A stretch of DNA of 64,000 nucleotides from Massariosphaeria phaeospora (taxonomy: Eukaryota; Ascomycota; Dothideomycetes; Pleosporales), in assembly GCA_011032825.1 (NCBI GenBank), contig JAADJZ010000018.1:434001-498000 (forward strand), given 5' to 3'. Under the pieces are notes generated by a model. That model had not been told where the DNA came from. It did no database searches and saw only the letters and a list, made by a program, of their open reading frames with translations. Each line of letters begins with the position of its first letter. Position 1 is the first letter of the stretch. Below are positions 23,423 to 33,379 of this stretch, piece by piece. The position numbers and the translations under genes were made by a program.

Positions 23423-25300
23423 CTAAAATCTGCAGCGTCTAACATGATTACTTGTGGTAATCAAGGATGACCTAGCTAGCATCAACATGGCTTGACTTTC
23501 TGGTACAACGGCGGTACCCCGTATCGTCATTATGAGGACGGAGGAAAGCCTGGTCAGAGACGTTAGATTTGGTAGCTTTGGAATTTTGGACTTGTATTTA
23601 ACGGAAGCCCGTCGCGAACGGAGCAAGGAAAATGTTGACTGACCACTAATCAGTCCCCTGTGAAAAACTGGCTCGGAGCGCAACGTCTCAATCTTCGTTG
23701 GCGCGGGCATGTAATCCTCGGCGGCGGGATACGTTCCACCATAAACAAGGTAGTCGGACAATGCGCGCATGAGCTCTGGGTACGGATCTGGCAGCCATTC
23801 GTCGGCCAGTAGGCACGGTATATCAGCGTCGGCAATATTGCAGAGAAGATCAATGTTGCAGAGAAGATCAATGTTGCAGAGAAGATCAATGTTGCAGAGA
23901 AGATCAATGTTGCAGAGAAGATCAATGTTGCAGAGAAGATCAATGGCGCCGAAGTAGTCCTGGATACCGCCATGCAACGACGCAGTTTCAAGCGACAGCT
24001 GCGCCTGCATTGTCATGAGAGCGCTCTTCCAAGTTCCGCCTTTGTGCAAGCAGATGTCGCTCAGAGCCAGGTGGCGCAGCGTGGGGGAATGGCTGGTGAC
24101 AAGGCCAACAAGGTGCTGCTCGGAAGTGTCGATCCGCGACAGTTCAAGCGTCCGGAGATGCTTGAATGCTTTCGTTGACGGGAGGATGTTGGACAATTCA
24201 GCTGGGGCGGCGTGGTAGCGATTGCTGCAGTAATAACGGTCTTCGAATCGGAGACATAGAGTGCGCAGGTTTCCGAATTTTAGGAGGAAGTCTTTGAGAC
24301 AGCCTGTGCGCAATGTATCGCGGCATCTGTGCAGTCGATGCTTATAGAGTGCCGGTGACAACCAGGTTTCTTCGAGAGTCTGGTTCCATGTGGCGACATT
24401 TAGTCTTAGACTGGTGAGGTTGGTTACAGTCGACACTGATAAGCTGTCCAAGGCCTGGAATCCAACGTGGTCCAGCTTATCCGTCTCTACTTCTTCCAGC
24501 AAGGGCAACTGAGTCCGGATGACTCTTGAGAAGGCCAAGAAATCAGCATAGTCATCATACAGGTCGTCGTGGTTGTGAAGTAGGCCTCGCTCCATGTATA
24601 TCATAGACATGGGTACTCTCTTCGCATCTAGTCTATCGACTTGCTCCTCAAACAAGTTCCGATATAAATTCTGGATGGCGGTTGCCTTGGCCTCTTTCTC
24701 CGAATCGGTACGAGTATACACGCCATCCTGGAAGTCGAAAACATCGTTCACAATGTGTATCTTCCTCAGTCTAGTGAAGCGTCGAAAGACCCTTCTAATG
24801 TGGGGTTCTGTAAACCGCGTTGTCATTACCCTTTTCTCTTCAACGACCCTAGCCGTATACTTTTCATAGTGAATGGCCAGAATGTAACGTCCATCGGCAA
24901 GATCCTCCTTACAATCTTTGCGGAGGAGCAATTGCCAGCCTGTTTCATGAAGGTGGTCAAGGTATGCTTGAACGGCGGGCGGGACGCTGATATAATTGGC
25001 TTGCTGGAGTTGGTCGATGCGCTCAGTCCACTCTTGGAAGTCACGGATAGGCCCCAAGTTCCAAACGTTCGTATCCCAGTAGATCGTCTTGACCACCTTC
25101 CTCAATTGATCATGCGTGGCTAGCGAGATGACTCGGTCGAAGCTGCAATTGCTTGCATGGAACTTGATACTCTGGAACAGATACCTTGCTGCGATATCAG
25201 CAAAAGTCCTGCTCACAAGTCGAAACTTGCAGAGATCTGTGTTGGGCAGGTACGAGGCGACATGGCTATGGATCTCGGTCGGGATGTGGGTTAGCGTCAT
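23423..25300 (-). CDS. F-box protein with tandem hexapeptide expansion
   Basis: Open frame of 625 residues. The N-terminus MTLTHIPTEIHSHVASYLPN...CKFRLVSRTFADIA is an F-box (residues about 3-45), the Skp1-binding module of SCF ubiquitin ligases. The rest has repeated leucine-rich lines (LRTLCLRFEDR, LRTLELSRIDT, LRHLALSDI), as in fungal F-box/LRR-like proteins that select substrates. At about residues 452-487 the sequence IDLLCN is repeated six times without change. The last ~80 residues (after about residue 545) are basic and less protein-like, so an unrecognised intron or an earlier end near 23650 is possible. No upstream exon is needed. Substrates unknown. Confidence 0.82.
   Translation of the reverse strand: MTLTHIPTEIHSHVASYLPNTDLCKFRLVSRTFADIAARYLFQSIKFHASNCSFDRVISLATHDQLRKVVKTIYWDTNVWNLGPIRDFQEWTERIDQLQQANYISVPPAVQAYLDHLHETGWQLLLRKDCKEDLADGRYILAIHYEKYTARVVEEKRVMTTRFTEPHIRRVFRRFTRLRKIHIVNDVFDFQDGVYTRTDSEKEAKATAIQNLYRNLFEEQVDRLDAKRVPMSMIYMERGLLHNHDDLYDDYADFLAFSRVIRTQLPLLEEVETDKLDHVGFQALDSLSVSTVTNLTSLRLNVATWNQTLEETWLSPALYKHRLHRCRDTLRTGCLKDFLLKFGNLRTLCLRFEDRYYCSNRYHAAPAELSNILPSTKAFKHLRTLELSRIDTSEQHLVGLVTSHSPTLRHLALSDICLHKGGTWKSALMTMQAQLSLETASLHGGIQDYFGAIDLLCNIDLLCNIDLLCNIDLLCNIDLLCNIDLLCNIADADIPCLLADEWLPDPYPELMRALSDYLVYGGTYPAAEDYMPAPTKIETLRSEPVFHRGLISGQSTFSLLRSRRASVKYKSKIPKLPNLTSLTRLSSVLIMTIRGTAVVPESQAMLMLARSSLITTSNHVRRCRF
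23838..23945 (-). repeat. perfect 6 x 18-bp coding minisatellite
   Basis: Six identical consecutive copies of TTGCAGAGAAGATCAATG (plus strand), encoding six IDLLCN hexapeptides in the F-box gene. No copy differs, so the array is young or homogenised. Confidence 0.95.
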
Positions 25301-25937
25301 GATAGGCTGTCGTAATCAATCGACCTGAATTGGATTGCTGATGGAGGAGATAAGATGCTCCGACAGTGGGTTTGCGGACGAGCGAGGTATTGAGGGGGAG
25401 AACGGAGAGACATGAAGGACGACATGATGATATATATGAGGGCGGCAAAACAGGGCCAAGCACAGTCATGGATGAGGAGGTTTGAGAAAATGAGAAAGTG
25501 AGAAAGTGAGAAAGTGACCTGTCACTTTTCAGACTGGAGGTGAAGCGGGGTAAACTCGCGCTAAGCACGTGCTGCAAATGTACCAGGTATCCTCATGTTT
25601 GACAATATACACGATTCTGCGCTCTTGCTATAAGACTCCATTAATCAAGACAAAACATTAATACATAATTCAACTATCTTCAACTAAATCTTACAATTTG
25701 TTACAAGAACAGGGTATCAAGCTTCCCAAAGACGCCAAAACGAATCAAGTACAAAAGCGCGCGTCGAACTACCTGATACGCCAGAGTAGGGAATAACATG
25801 TCGAATGCCGAAGAGCAATTTTCCAGACTGGTAACCACAGTGGCTCAAGAGAGTTTATGTGTACGGTGCTCAGAAGGAAAAGGGTACGTCACCGCCCCCA
25901 CCCCATAGGGAGAGATATGAAATGACCGCGTCTTCCA
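25301..25937. other. intergenic between F-box and arrestin genes
   Basis: Promoter side of the F-box gene, with a TATATAT stretch near 25430 and a TGAGAAAG tandem array (about 25481-25518) followed by GTGACCTGTCAC. The left part of the next gene's 3' flank is A/T-rich. Confidence 0.5.
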
Positions 25938-27594
25938 CTACCCCACAGCGGTGACCCGGGCATTGTACCTCCCTACATGCGACGCAAAAGCCGCATACTG
26001 AGGCGGAAGCTCATCGCTCTCTCCCTCGAGATTTTGCGGTACCGAACTTTGCGGAGCGAGCAGAGTGGCCCCTGCCTGCATCGCAATCGCCACACTCCTC
26101 GCTCTTGCATTCGCTAGACCCGTATCGCTTCCTTCAGCGCAGATTTGCACGGGGACCTTGAGACTGAGCGACGGATCACTGATACCGGGTGCTTTTGCAG
26201 AAAGTTGCAGAAAGAGAGTGTAGGTGCGGGATATGGTGCAGGAGTGAAAGGTTGGTAAGAAGTTCTTGTGGTAGGGGAGCGTAATTGGGGCGAGGATCTC
26301 GGCTGTGTAGAAGTCGCCGCCCTTGTAATTCTTGGAAGCCGTCGGCAATTTAGTTGCTGAGGCCCAATCGTTTTCGGCGCCACAGTCAGAGATTCCGGAA
26401 TCACGGCGGAGGAGGGAGTTTTCTGAAGTTGGATTTTCTTCAGCGGAACGTCTCGTCCATGGTGCCGAAGCAACGCACAGGGAAGACAAGTTAACGCTCT
26501 CCTGGTAAACGCCTTGTGTATGATCGAATCCAAGTGTCGATTTGGACGGGAAGCTGTGTCTAGGTGCTGTAGCGAAGAATGTCGATACTTTGAGTTTTGT
26601 TGCCAATGAGTTTAGTTTGGGTGGCGCGTTGGTCTCGTCTGCGGGGTCGAAGCGGATACGCACTTTCGCCACGGTGGTGAGAGTCTCGTTGCCGCTGGTT
26701 CGCGCCCCAGGAATCACCAACGCTTTGGGTTGCCCCGCCTGGGTTGTGAGAGTTCCTGACTTGCCTTTGAACAGTCCCTTTCTGATCGTCTTCTCCTGGC
26801 GAGTACGGTAGTCTGGGTTGGATTGGTCGAGGTTGAGGGGTGGCTGCTCTTCAAAAGCTGGCTTGATGCGGACCTTCCTTAGCTTTTCGGCCAGCGGTGT
26901 GATAGGCTCATCTGGGTCACGCCTTTGCATTACTCGAACTTTGACACCGTAAATGACCTTGGACATCTCGGGAGCAACGTCGTCTAGCAGGACACCGCTA
27001 TGTCCAGCCATTTCTGGATCTCCGACACTCGGTGGGAGCATCAAATGAGTGTCGCGAACATGATCGGCATCAACGCGATGCGTACAAGCTCGTGGAAGCA
27101 GATGTGGCGGAACGATGAAGTAGAACGGAAAGATGTATCTCTTGCCCGCAACGAAAACCCTGGGACTAGGAAGGTCCATATCCTCGATTGGCTGTCGGAG
27201 GGCCAAAAAACGATGAGTCGCTTCTGTCCGGCCTGACACGGTAGGTGTCGTCGTGAGCCTATCCACAAAAGTGTAACTTGTGCCTGAGGATACGTTAGTC
27301 CACCGATGCAATCGAGTGTATGTTCATCATTTGTGATATGCACTCACCTGTGAATGCGATGTCGATGTCTTCGAATTTTGTGTCATGTGCTACGGTTATG
27401 GACACGGTTCCTTCGATCGAGTCCATGGTTGAATAGCTCGTAACATATCCGCCGTGCGTTCCATGACGGTCGTCGAGGTTGATCTCGATGACAGGCTGGC
27501 CGTGGTGCGCGATGTTGCGAACCTTGTACCCTATCTGATTGCCAATTGACTGCATGGTATTCGATTGCGATGCGTTGTCGAAAGAGAAGGCCAT
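25938..27594 (-). CDS. arrestin-like adaptor protein
   Basis: Exons 27348-27594 and 25938-27283, 64-bp intron, 530 residues. The start MAFSFDNASQSN is chosen because the upstream in-frame extension (to 27747) is unlike the family. The N-terminal beta-rich region (VEINLDD-like stretch, then SIEGTVSITVAHDTKFEDID, GTSYTFVDRLTTTP, RVFVAGKRYIFPFYFIVPPH) fits an arrestin-N fold as in fungal ART/Bul-type proteins. A second beta-rich part includes YTAEILAPITLPYHKNFLPT and CTISRTYTLFLQLSA. Near the C-terminus ELPPQYAAF supplies a PPxY motif, the usual contact for Rsp5/HulA ubiquitin ligases. Expected role: recruiting the ligase to plasma-membrane transporters for endocytosis; the cargo is not predictable. 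A TATA-containing imperfect palindrome lies about 175 bp upstream. Confidence 0.85.
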
Positions 27595-29205
27595 GGAGGG
27601 GTAACCGCGTATGTCTTTCAGTCTGAGTGAAGCTTTGCAAAGACAAAGAGCTAAGGTAGGTAGTACAAGCAGAAGGCGAGGCGATAAGCTTCCAAGTTGA
27701 AAAGTAGAGAGACGTAGAAGCGACCGGAGCAGTGATGCGTAGGGCAAAACCGGAGTGGGAGGCGACTATATACAGTCGCGCAGATGATGCAGTTGACTCA
27801 TGCTGCGCGCAAAGGGAGTGAAGAGTGGGTGTGAACGGGCTACGGGCGTGCATGCAGGATGCGTCCCGTCTTGGCCGGGGAACCACCGATGATCGCAGGG
27901 CGTGGAAATGTCCACGAACTGACCAATCAGACGCCGTCGCCGCGTGCACTAAGCCCCAAGCAGCGCGATGAGTCCTCAGGAAGTCGATGAAGACATCATC
28001 TTGACTGTGAAAGCATCCCAAGTATGCTCTAGAATTCTACCACCCATGTGCAAGACGCCATCGTCTGAGATCCCGACTAGCCCCCAAGTGGACGACTCAA
28101 CAACTACTGTGTCTTGAAAGTTGAAACTCGACTCAACGCTTCGACCATCTATCGGACTCGTCTCAGGCGGCTAGAGGGGAGAATTCTCCTCACTAAGCCA
28201 TCGTTAGGTGACTCCACGGTACTCATTATTAATGCAGGAAAATTAACCTTGTGGAGACTGTTGCTTTTCCGGCATGTGCATGCGATATCATGAGAATAGC
28301 GTCCATTTGTCAGCGCGAGCCCGTGTGCATCGTGCCTGCATCTAGCATCTCATCTCACCCAACACGGATGCAGTGTAGGGCGCAGGCTTCCCAGTGAAAG
28401 GGCGGTTAACCTCCATCGTTTAGAAGCTGTTGGGATAAGCCAGTTAGTGTAGGGAGTGGCGCATCTCACCGATGTCGCTGTCGCTATAGCAGTTCCGATG
28501 CTGACTTGCTATTCCGAAAGGACAAGGCGAACTCCGCATGGTCATGCAGACAACTCGCGTCATCGGCTGCGTACAACCACACCCATACAGCAGCGCCCGG
28601 CCTGGGACGAAATGGTGGATCAAATCAACCTTCAGGCCCGGATACTTTTCCGAATTATTCGCGAGATGCGAGTACTCCGTAGGTGGACTCGGCGTTCCCC
28701 TTTCTCAGGCCAGGCCACTGTCTCTCCGCACCATCAAGGTGTACGTCGCACACGCGTTAGATGCGGAGAGGATGTCATGGCTTCGCCTAGCTTTATACAA
28801 ACATCTAGCATAACGGCCCCATACGATGTGGAGTTTAGCTTCGTAGACAGCGTCTACTCGTCCTTCAGTTATCGCCCGATGCTCGGCCCCCACACGGATA
28901 TTGGATCCAGAACTCAACTTCAAAACCACGGTAATTGGACTTTTTGTAAGAAACCTCTAATGGGATTCACTCACTTTCTGGTCATACTTTCCTGAATACC
29001 TGAGGGCTAGAATGGTTCTTATCGATCTGGCAGGGCGGCCATGCCGACAGCCCAGTACGAAGGCCTAGTGCCTTCAGTGATGAACTCCAAATGAAATGAC
29101 GGGTATCGATTGATATGAATCATGATATAATCCATTCTCGCAAAGACCAAAAAGACTCACAAATGTCCCCCAGTTCACCAAACGCCGAAAGGAGACCAGG
29201 GACTC
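27595..29205. other. gene-free stretch upstream of the arrestin gene
   Basis: About 1.6 kb. A 179-codon frame at 28456-28995 (+) has no protein-like features and was not accepted. It holds the arrestin promoter and one TACTCCGTA 9-mer (28673-28681). Confidence 0.5.
27762..27779. promoter_or_regulatory. TATA-centred imperfect palindrome upstream of the arrestin gene
   Basis: GCGACTATATACAGTCGC: nine-base arms with one mismatch around a TATATA core, about 170-185 bp before the start codon at 27594. Probable core promoter; the palindrome may be chance. Confidence 0.35.
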
Positions 29206-30210
29206 TTAGACGAACACCAGGAACGCACCCATTGCCGCAGCCCAGACCATTCCACTGGCAGTGAACGTGATAGCCGAGCCCTTGGGTGGTGTTGGGGTTG
29301 GTGAGACAGAACCAGATGGCTGGCTCGGTGGTTGATTCTGCGCAGGCTCCGGGTTCCGAGCGCCTTCACTGAAGTCTGTGTTTTTCAAGCAGACAAAGTA
29401 GGCTTGTTTGCCACCTTTACCAGTGTCGTTCGCCCGCCACTCCACCACAGACATGAAGTAGGCCTTCTTAGCCATAAGATCATAGGGCGCGAAGTCGTCG
29501 GCATTAGCGTCAGAACTCGCATTTACGAAAGTGAAGAGGAGAGAACTCTGTCCTTTGTCGTTGTCAGTATTTGTCGGGCCGCAATTAGCAGCACCACTCA
29601 TTGCAGGGTCCGTAGTCGCTAGCGCTACACGAACGTTAGTTACAAGTGTGACGCTTTTGCATAGGTTGTATACTCACTGGTCATCATCGAACTACCCAAG
29701 TTGCACTCGGACAGAGAGTTGTAATTGGACTCGTCAAAGAAGGTCGCATTCCCGTTGGCGTCGACACTGGTCGTTATTGCGCCCAAGCACTCCTGGCCGA
29801 TCATAGTCTCACAGCTGCCATCGTCGTCGTCGGCTTTGTCAATAACGTCCTGGGGCAGGTTAAAGAACAGGGTAACGACGCTGTTGAAGGAGGCCTTGTT
29901 GAGGTTCTCAGTCCCGGATGTGTCGACCCAAAAGTACTGCGCTAACTTCTGGAGTTTGGGAGACGCAGCGAAACCTCGTCAGTGTAAGCATATTTTTTTT
30001 TCTTGCCCTAGGTAACTCACCGGTACGGTACTTTAGCTCAGCTTTCTTATCGAGGCCAAGAACTCCTGTCTTTGTCGTTCCTCCAGTCGCATTGTATGTA
30101 GTAATATTGGAGCCGTCGCAGCCCGCTATGATACCTTGAACCCATTCAGCCTGGACGGCAAAGATAAGACAAGCTAGTACAAGAACTGCAAAAGAGTATT
30201 TGGAGAGCAT
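29206..30210 (-). CDS. secreted GPI-anchored protein, function unknown
   Basis: Exons 30021-30210, 29678-29941 and 29206-29624; introns 79 and 53 bp; 290 residues. The second exon's acceptor is the TTAG at 29943-29942, not the nearer CCAG, because only the former keeps frame. A signal peptide is clear (MLSKYSFAVLVLACLIFAVQ, cleavage near AEW). The ectodomain has several Cys (GCDGSN, GSCETMIGQEC, LSECNLGS, ANCGPTN, FVCLKN) and NxT/NxS sites. The C-terminus is a Pro/Ser/Thr-rich stalk (SGSVSPTPTPPKGS) followed by a hydrophobic tail ending WAAAMGAFLVFV with no basic residues after it, as expected for GPI attachment. Probably a cell-wall or surface protein. No catalytic motif recognised. Confidence 0.87.
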
Positions 30211-30969
30211 GGTGAAGCCAAGGGGGGAATGAGAAGTTGGAGTATAAAGGGAAGTATGTCGATGAGAAGTTGGTGGTTGCGAACTGATGAGGAATATATA
30301 CCTGCCTGAACGTCAATATAAGCCCGGTTAGTGATCTACTATTGCTGCGCCGTCTCACTTGTGAACGGAGTACGGAGGTGTTTTCGAAAAGTAAGGACTG
30401 GTGGCCTAAGGGCGCCTTAGGGGGCGGTAGGATAAAAGTTTGCGCGGATGCTCAAGGGGAGCCTCATTTGCTTTGATGGGGGCGGTAGATTTCAGTAATT
30501 GTAGCTATTTCTAAAACAACCCACTATCTAGGCTGTGTCTTCACAATCCGTTAACACAGGAATATATTATTAGATACGCGTCTTACTTTGGTCTTCGCGT
30601 TAGAGCCCGGGTGCCCGTGGCCATGCTGGTTGCTGTCCTCGCGTGTCTGTACAGCATCGTTTAGGCCGAATGCTCTTTAGAACTAGAAAGGGAGTGTAGA
30701 TGTGTATGCAAGAGGCGAGGAGGCTGAAGATGCAATGCTGGAGTGTGAGCCGCAAAGCTTGGCGCGACACCGCGGCTGGTGACATGTGATCCCAAACCCC
30801 CGCCGGATCTGGGAAGGTGCGCCATCGACCGCCCATCCTCGGCTTAAGCATCACAGCCGGGGATGCCGCATATCTGTTTCCGAGGTCACTCACTGATACT
30901 CCATACTATCCGCGCCTTTGTCGAGTTGCCACTGCCTTTACTGTCCTTGCATCTCTGTACGCGTACACT
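30211..30969. promoter_or_regulatory. divergent promoter region, GPI protein / acyl-CoA dehydrogenase
   Basis: 760 bp between divergent starts. A TATATA element lies near 30295, about 85 bp upstream of the GPI-protein start. Nothing coding. Confidence 0.45.
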
Positions 30970-32431
30970 ATGGCCTCAATCGCGAGAACTATAAGGCCGT
31001 TTGCCCGCGTTGCGACTTCCTCGAGTCGCTCTTTGCGACCAGCATTCTCGAGGACGGCCCCGCAGTATGCCCCCTAGCAGATATTGGAAGAAGGCAAATG
31101 CTAACTATGGACAGGATCCGATGCCTTACAGCAACCCTCCCGCGACGCGATGTCGATATATCTGAAATTCCACCGACGCCCATCTCCCACCTTTCCGAAA
31201 CCGAAATGCTAATGGCCGATTCGGTTTCCAAATTCGCCCAGGAAGTCATTCTTCCCAAAGCTCGAGACATGGACGAGGCGGAGACAATGGACCCAGTTGT
31301 GATAGAACAACTCTTTGAACAAGGCCTGATGGGCATTGAGATTCCGGAGGAGTATGGTGGCTCAGGGATGAACTTCACTTCAGCTATTATAGCAATTGAA
31401 GAGTTGGCGAGAGTGGACCCTAGTGTTAGTGTTATGTGCGATGTACACAACACGCTGGTCAATACTGCTATCATAAAATGGGGTTCTGAGAGACTCAAGA
31501 AGGAATTCTTACCCAAGCTGGCCACCAACACTATTGGTAAGCGTTGACATTCTAGGAACCATAGACGAGATCTGTATTGACCCAAGCAGGATCTTTCTGC
31601 CTTTCAGAACCGATTTCAGGGTCAGACGCCTTTGCCTTAGCTACCAAAGCGACGCGAACGGAAACCGGATACAAGATCAACGGAGGTAAAATGTGGATAA
31701 CAAACGCGATGGAGGCAAACTTCTTTATCGTATTTGCAAATTTGGATCCAAGTAAGAAATATAAGGGTATTACTGCGTTCATTGTCGAGAAGGGGACACC
31801 CGGCTTCACCATCTCCAAGAAAGAGAAGAAACTAGGCATCAAGGCCAGCAGTACCTGCGTTATCAACTTCGACGATGTCGAGATCCCGAAAGAGAACCTG
31901 CTTGGAAACGAGTTCGAAGGCTACAAGTACGCCATCGGTCTTTTGAATGAAGGGCGCATTGGCATTGCCGCGCAGATGACGGGCTTGGCTCTGGGTGCGT
32001 TCGAGAACGCAGCTGGGTATGTAGTACATCGACAATCATTATTGCAGTGCTAACACGGAAATAGTTATGTGTGGAATGACCGAAAACAATTCGGCCAACT
32101 CGTTGGAGAATTCCAAGGCATGCAACACCAGTTCGCCCAGGCCTGGGTTGAGATTCAAGCAGCACGCGCGCTCGTATACAACGCGGCTCGCAAGAAGGAG
32201 GCAGGCGAAGATTTCGTCATGGACGCCGCCATGGCTAAGCTGTACTCGTCCCAAGTCGCCGGGAAGGTATCGGGCCAGGCGGTTGAGTGGATGGGGGGAA
32301 TGGGCTTCGTGAGGGAAGGATTGGCCGAGAAATACTTCAGGGACAGCAAGATCGGTGCGATCTACGAGGGGACGAGCAATATCCAATTGACTACCATTGC
32401 GAAACACTTACAGAAGATATATACAAGGTAG
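30970..32431 (+). CDS. mitochondrial acyl-CoA dehydrogenase, short/branched-chain type
   Basis: FAD enzyme making the first double bond in beta-oxidation or branched-chain amino-acid breakdown. Exons 30970-31064, 31115-31536, 31590-32016 and 32065-32431; introns 50, 53, 48 bp; 436 residues. The first 40 residues are Arg/Ser/Ala-rich without acids (MASIARTIRPFARVATSSSR), a mitochondrial targeting sequence. Core signatures: IPEEYGGSGMNF, CLSEPISGSDAFAL (FAD/substrate loop), WITNAMEANFF, EGRIGIAAQMTGLALGAF and near the end GAIYEGTSNIQLTTIAKHL, where the Glu of YEGTSNIQ is the catalytic base. Length and motifs are closest to the ACADSB/short-branched group; the exact substrate cannot be fixed from sequence. 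The intron at 31065 has a TGCTAAC branch site. Confidence 0.94.
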
Positions 32432-33379
32432 AGACGTGCTCATGGGCGAAGCAAGAAGATGTCCGTTGCTCTACATCGATGATGCTTGCATGTTCTATAA
32501 AATGTGCTGATATGGCCGCTATGTATGAGAGAAGACGACCTCAGGACCACTTCGTGTGACCGCCTTCAACAGAATTGCCGTAACTTCCGTAGCGCTCAGA
32601 TCAGGGCTCCCGGCAACACTAGGTCATGATTGAAGTTAGGATGTGTCGATTATGTCCGCACACTACTCCGTATAGACTTTGACTACATGTTGTGCAATAT
32701 GTTTGGGTTCTCTCGCACACAATCATGTATCTAGATAGGACGTGCAGCATTCATTTTATCGTTCTGGAGATGGCTGCCATTCATCGCTGGCTCCAGCTCC
32801 CAGCTGCTCCTCCCGCACGTGCGTTGGCGCTTTCCGGCAACCGAAATTTCCGGCCCCTCATGGCGGCTGCTCAACAACACCAGCATCCCATGTCCTGCTT
32901 GCGTCCCCCTCCCAGTGAGCACACCACGTCCACGCCAGCGTCTCGCCACTCCGGCCCCCGTGTGGGCAGGCTAGCCACCAGCGCATCTCAACTCTCTGAC
33001 GCCCACCCTCCTCCAGCAGCCTCTGACACCACGCCATGACGGCGCGTCTGTTTTTACGCTCTCTCGCTGCATGAGGCATCGTAGACTCGAGTCTTCTTTC
33101 TCTACCCTACCTAGTCAATTCTTCAATCTTATTCTTCAGTGTGTTGTCCTGCTCTCTGTTATTCGCAGCCCTACTTTGTTGTTTCGAGCCCTCGCCTGTC
33201 GATCCGCTCACCGCATCCCACGTCTCCACCTGCCTTAATCGACTACCTACAGCACATCGACACGGCCAATTGTTGTGTGGCAGTCCGGCCACCACCTACC
33301 ACCCACACGCGACTCTTGAGGACTTTGAGAAAAACGCCTTTTTTCGTTCGCTCATGTTCACATAAACCACTCAGTCAAA
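32432..33379. other. intergenic, promoter and leader of the coiled-coil gene
   Basis: No gene. One TACTCCGTA 9-mer at 32664-32672; C/T- and AC-rich leader in the last 250 bp. Confidence 0.5.

Noticed and set aside
27595..27747. In-frame N-terminal extension of the arrestin-like protein
   Set aside because: It is Leu/Ser-rich and unlike arrestin N-termini, and the TATA-like element is too close to allow a start there; MAFSF at 27594 fits better.
28456..28995. 179-codon plus-strand frame
   Set aside because: No protein-like pattern, no good start context or flanking introns, and it lies alone in a promoter region.
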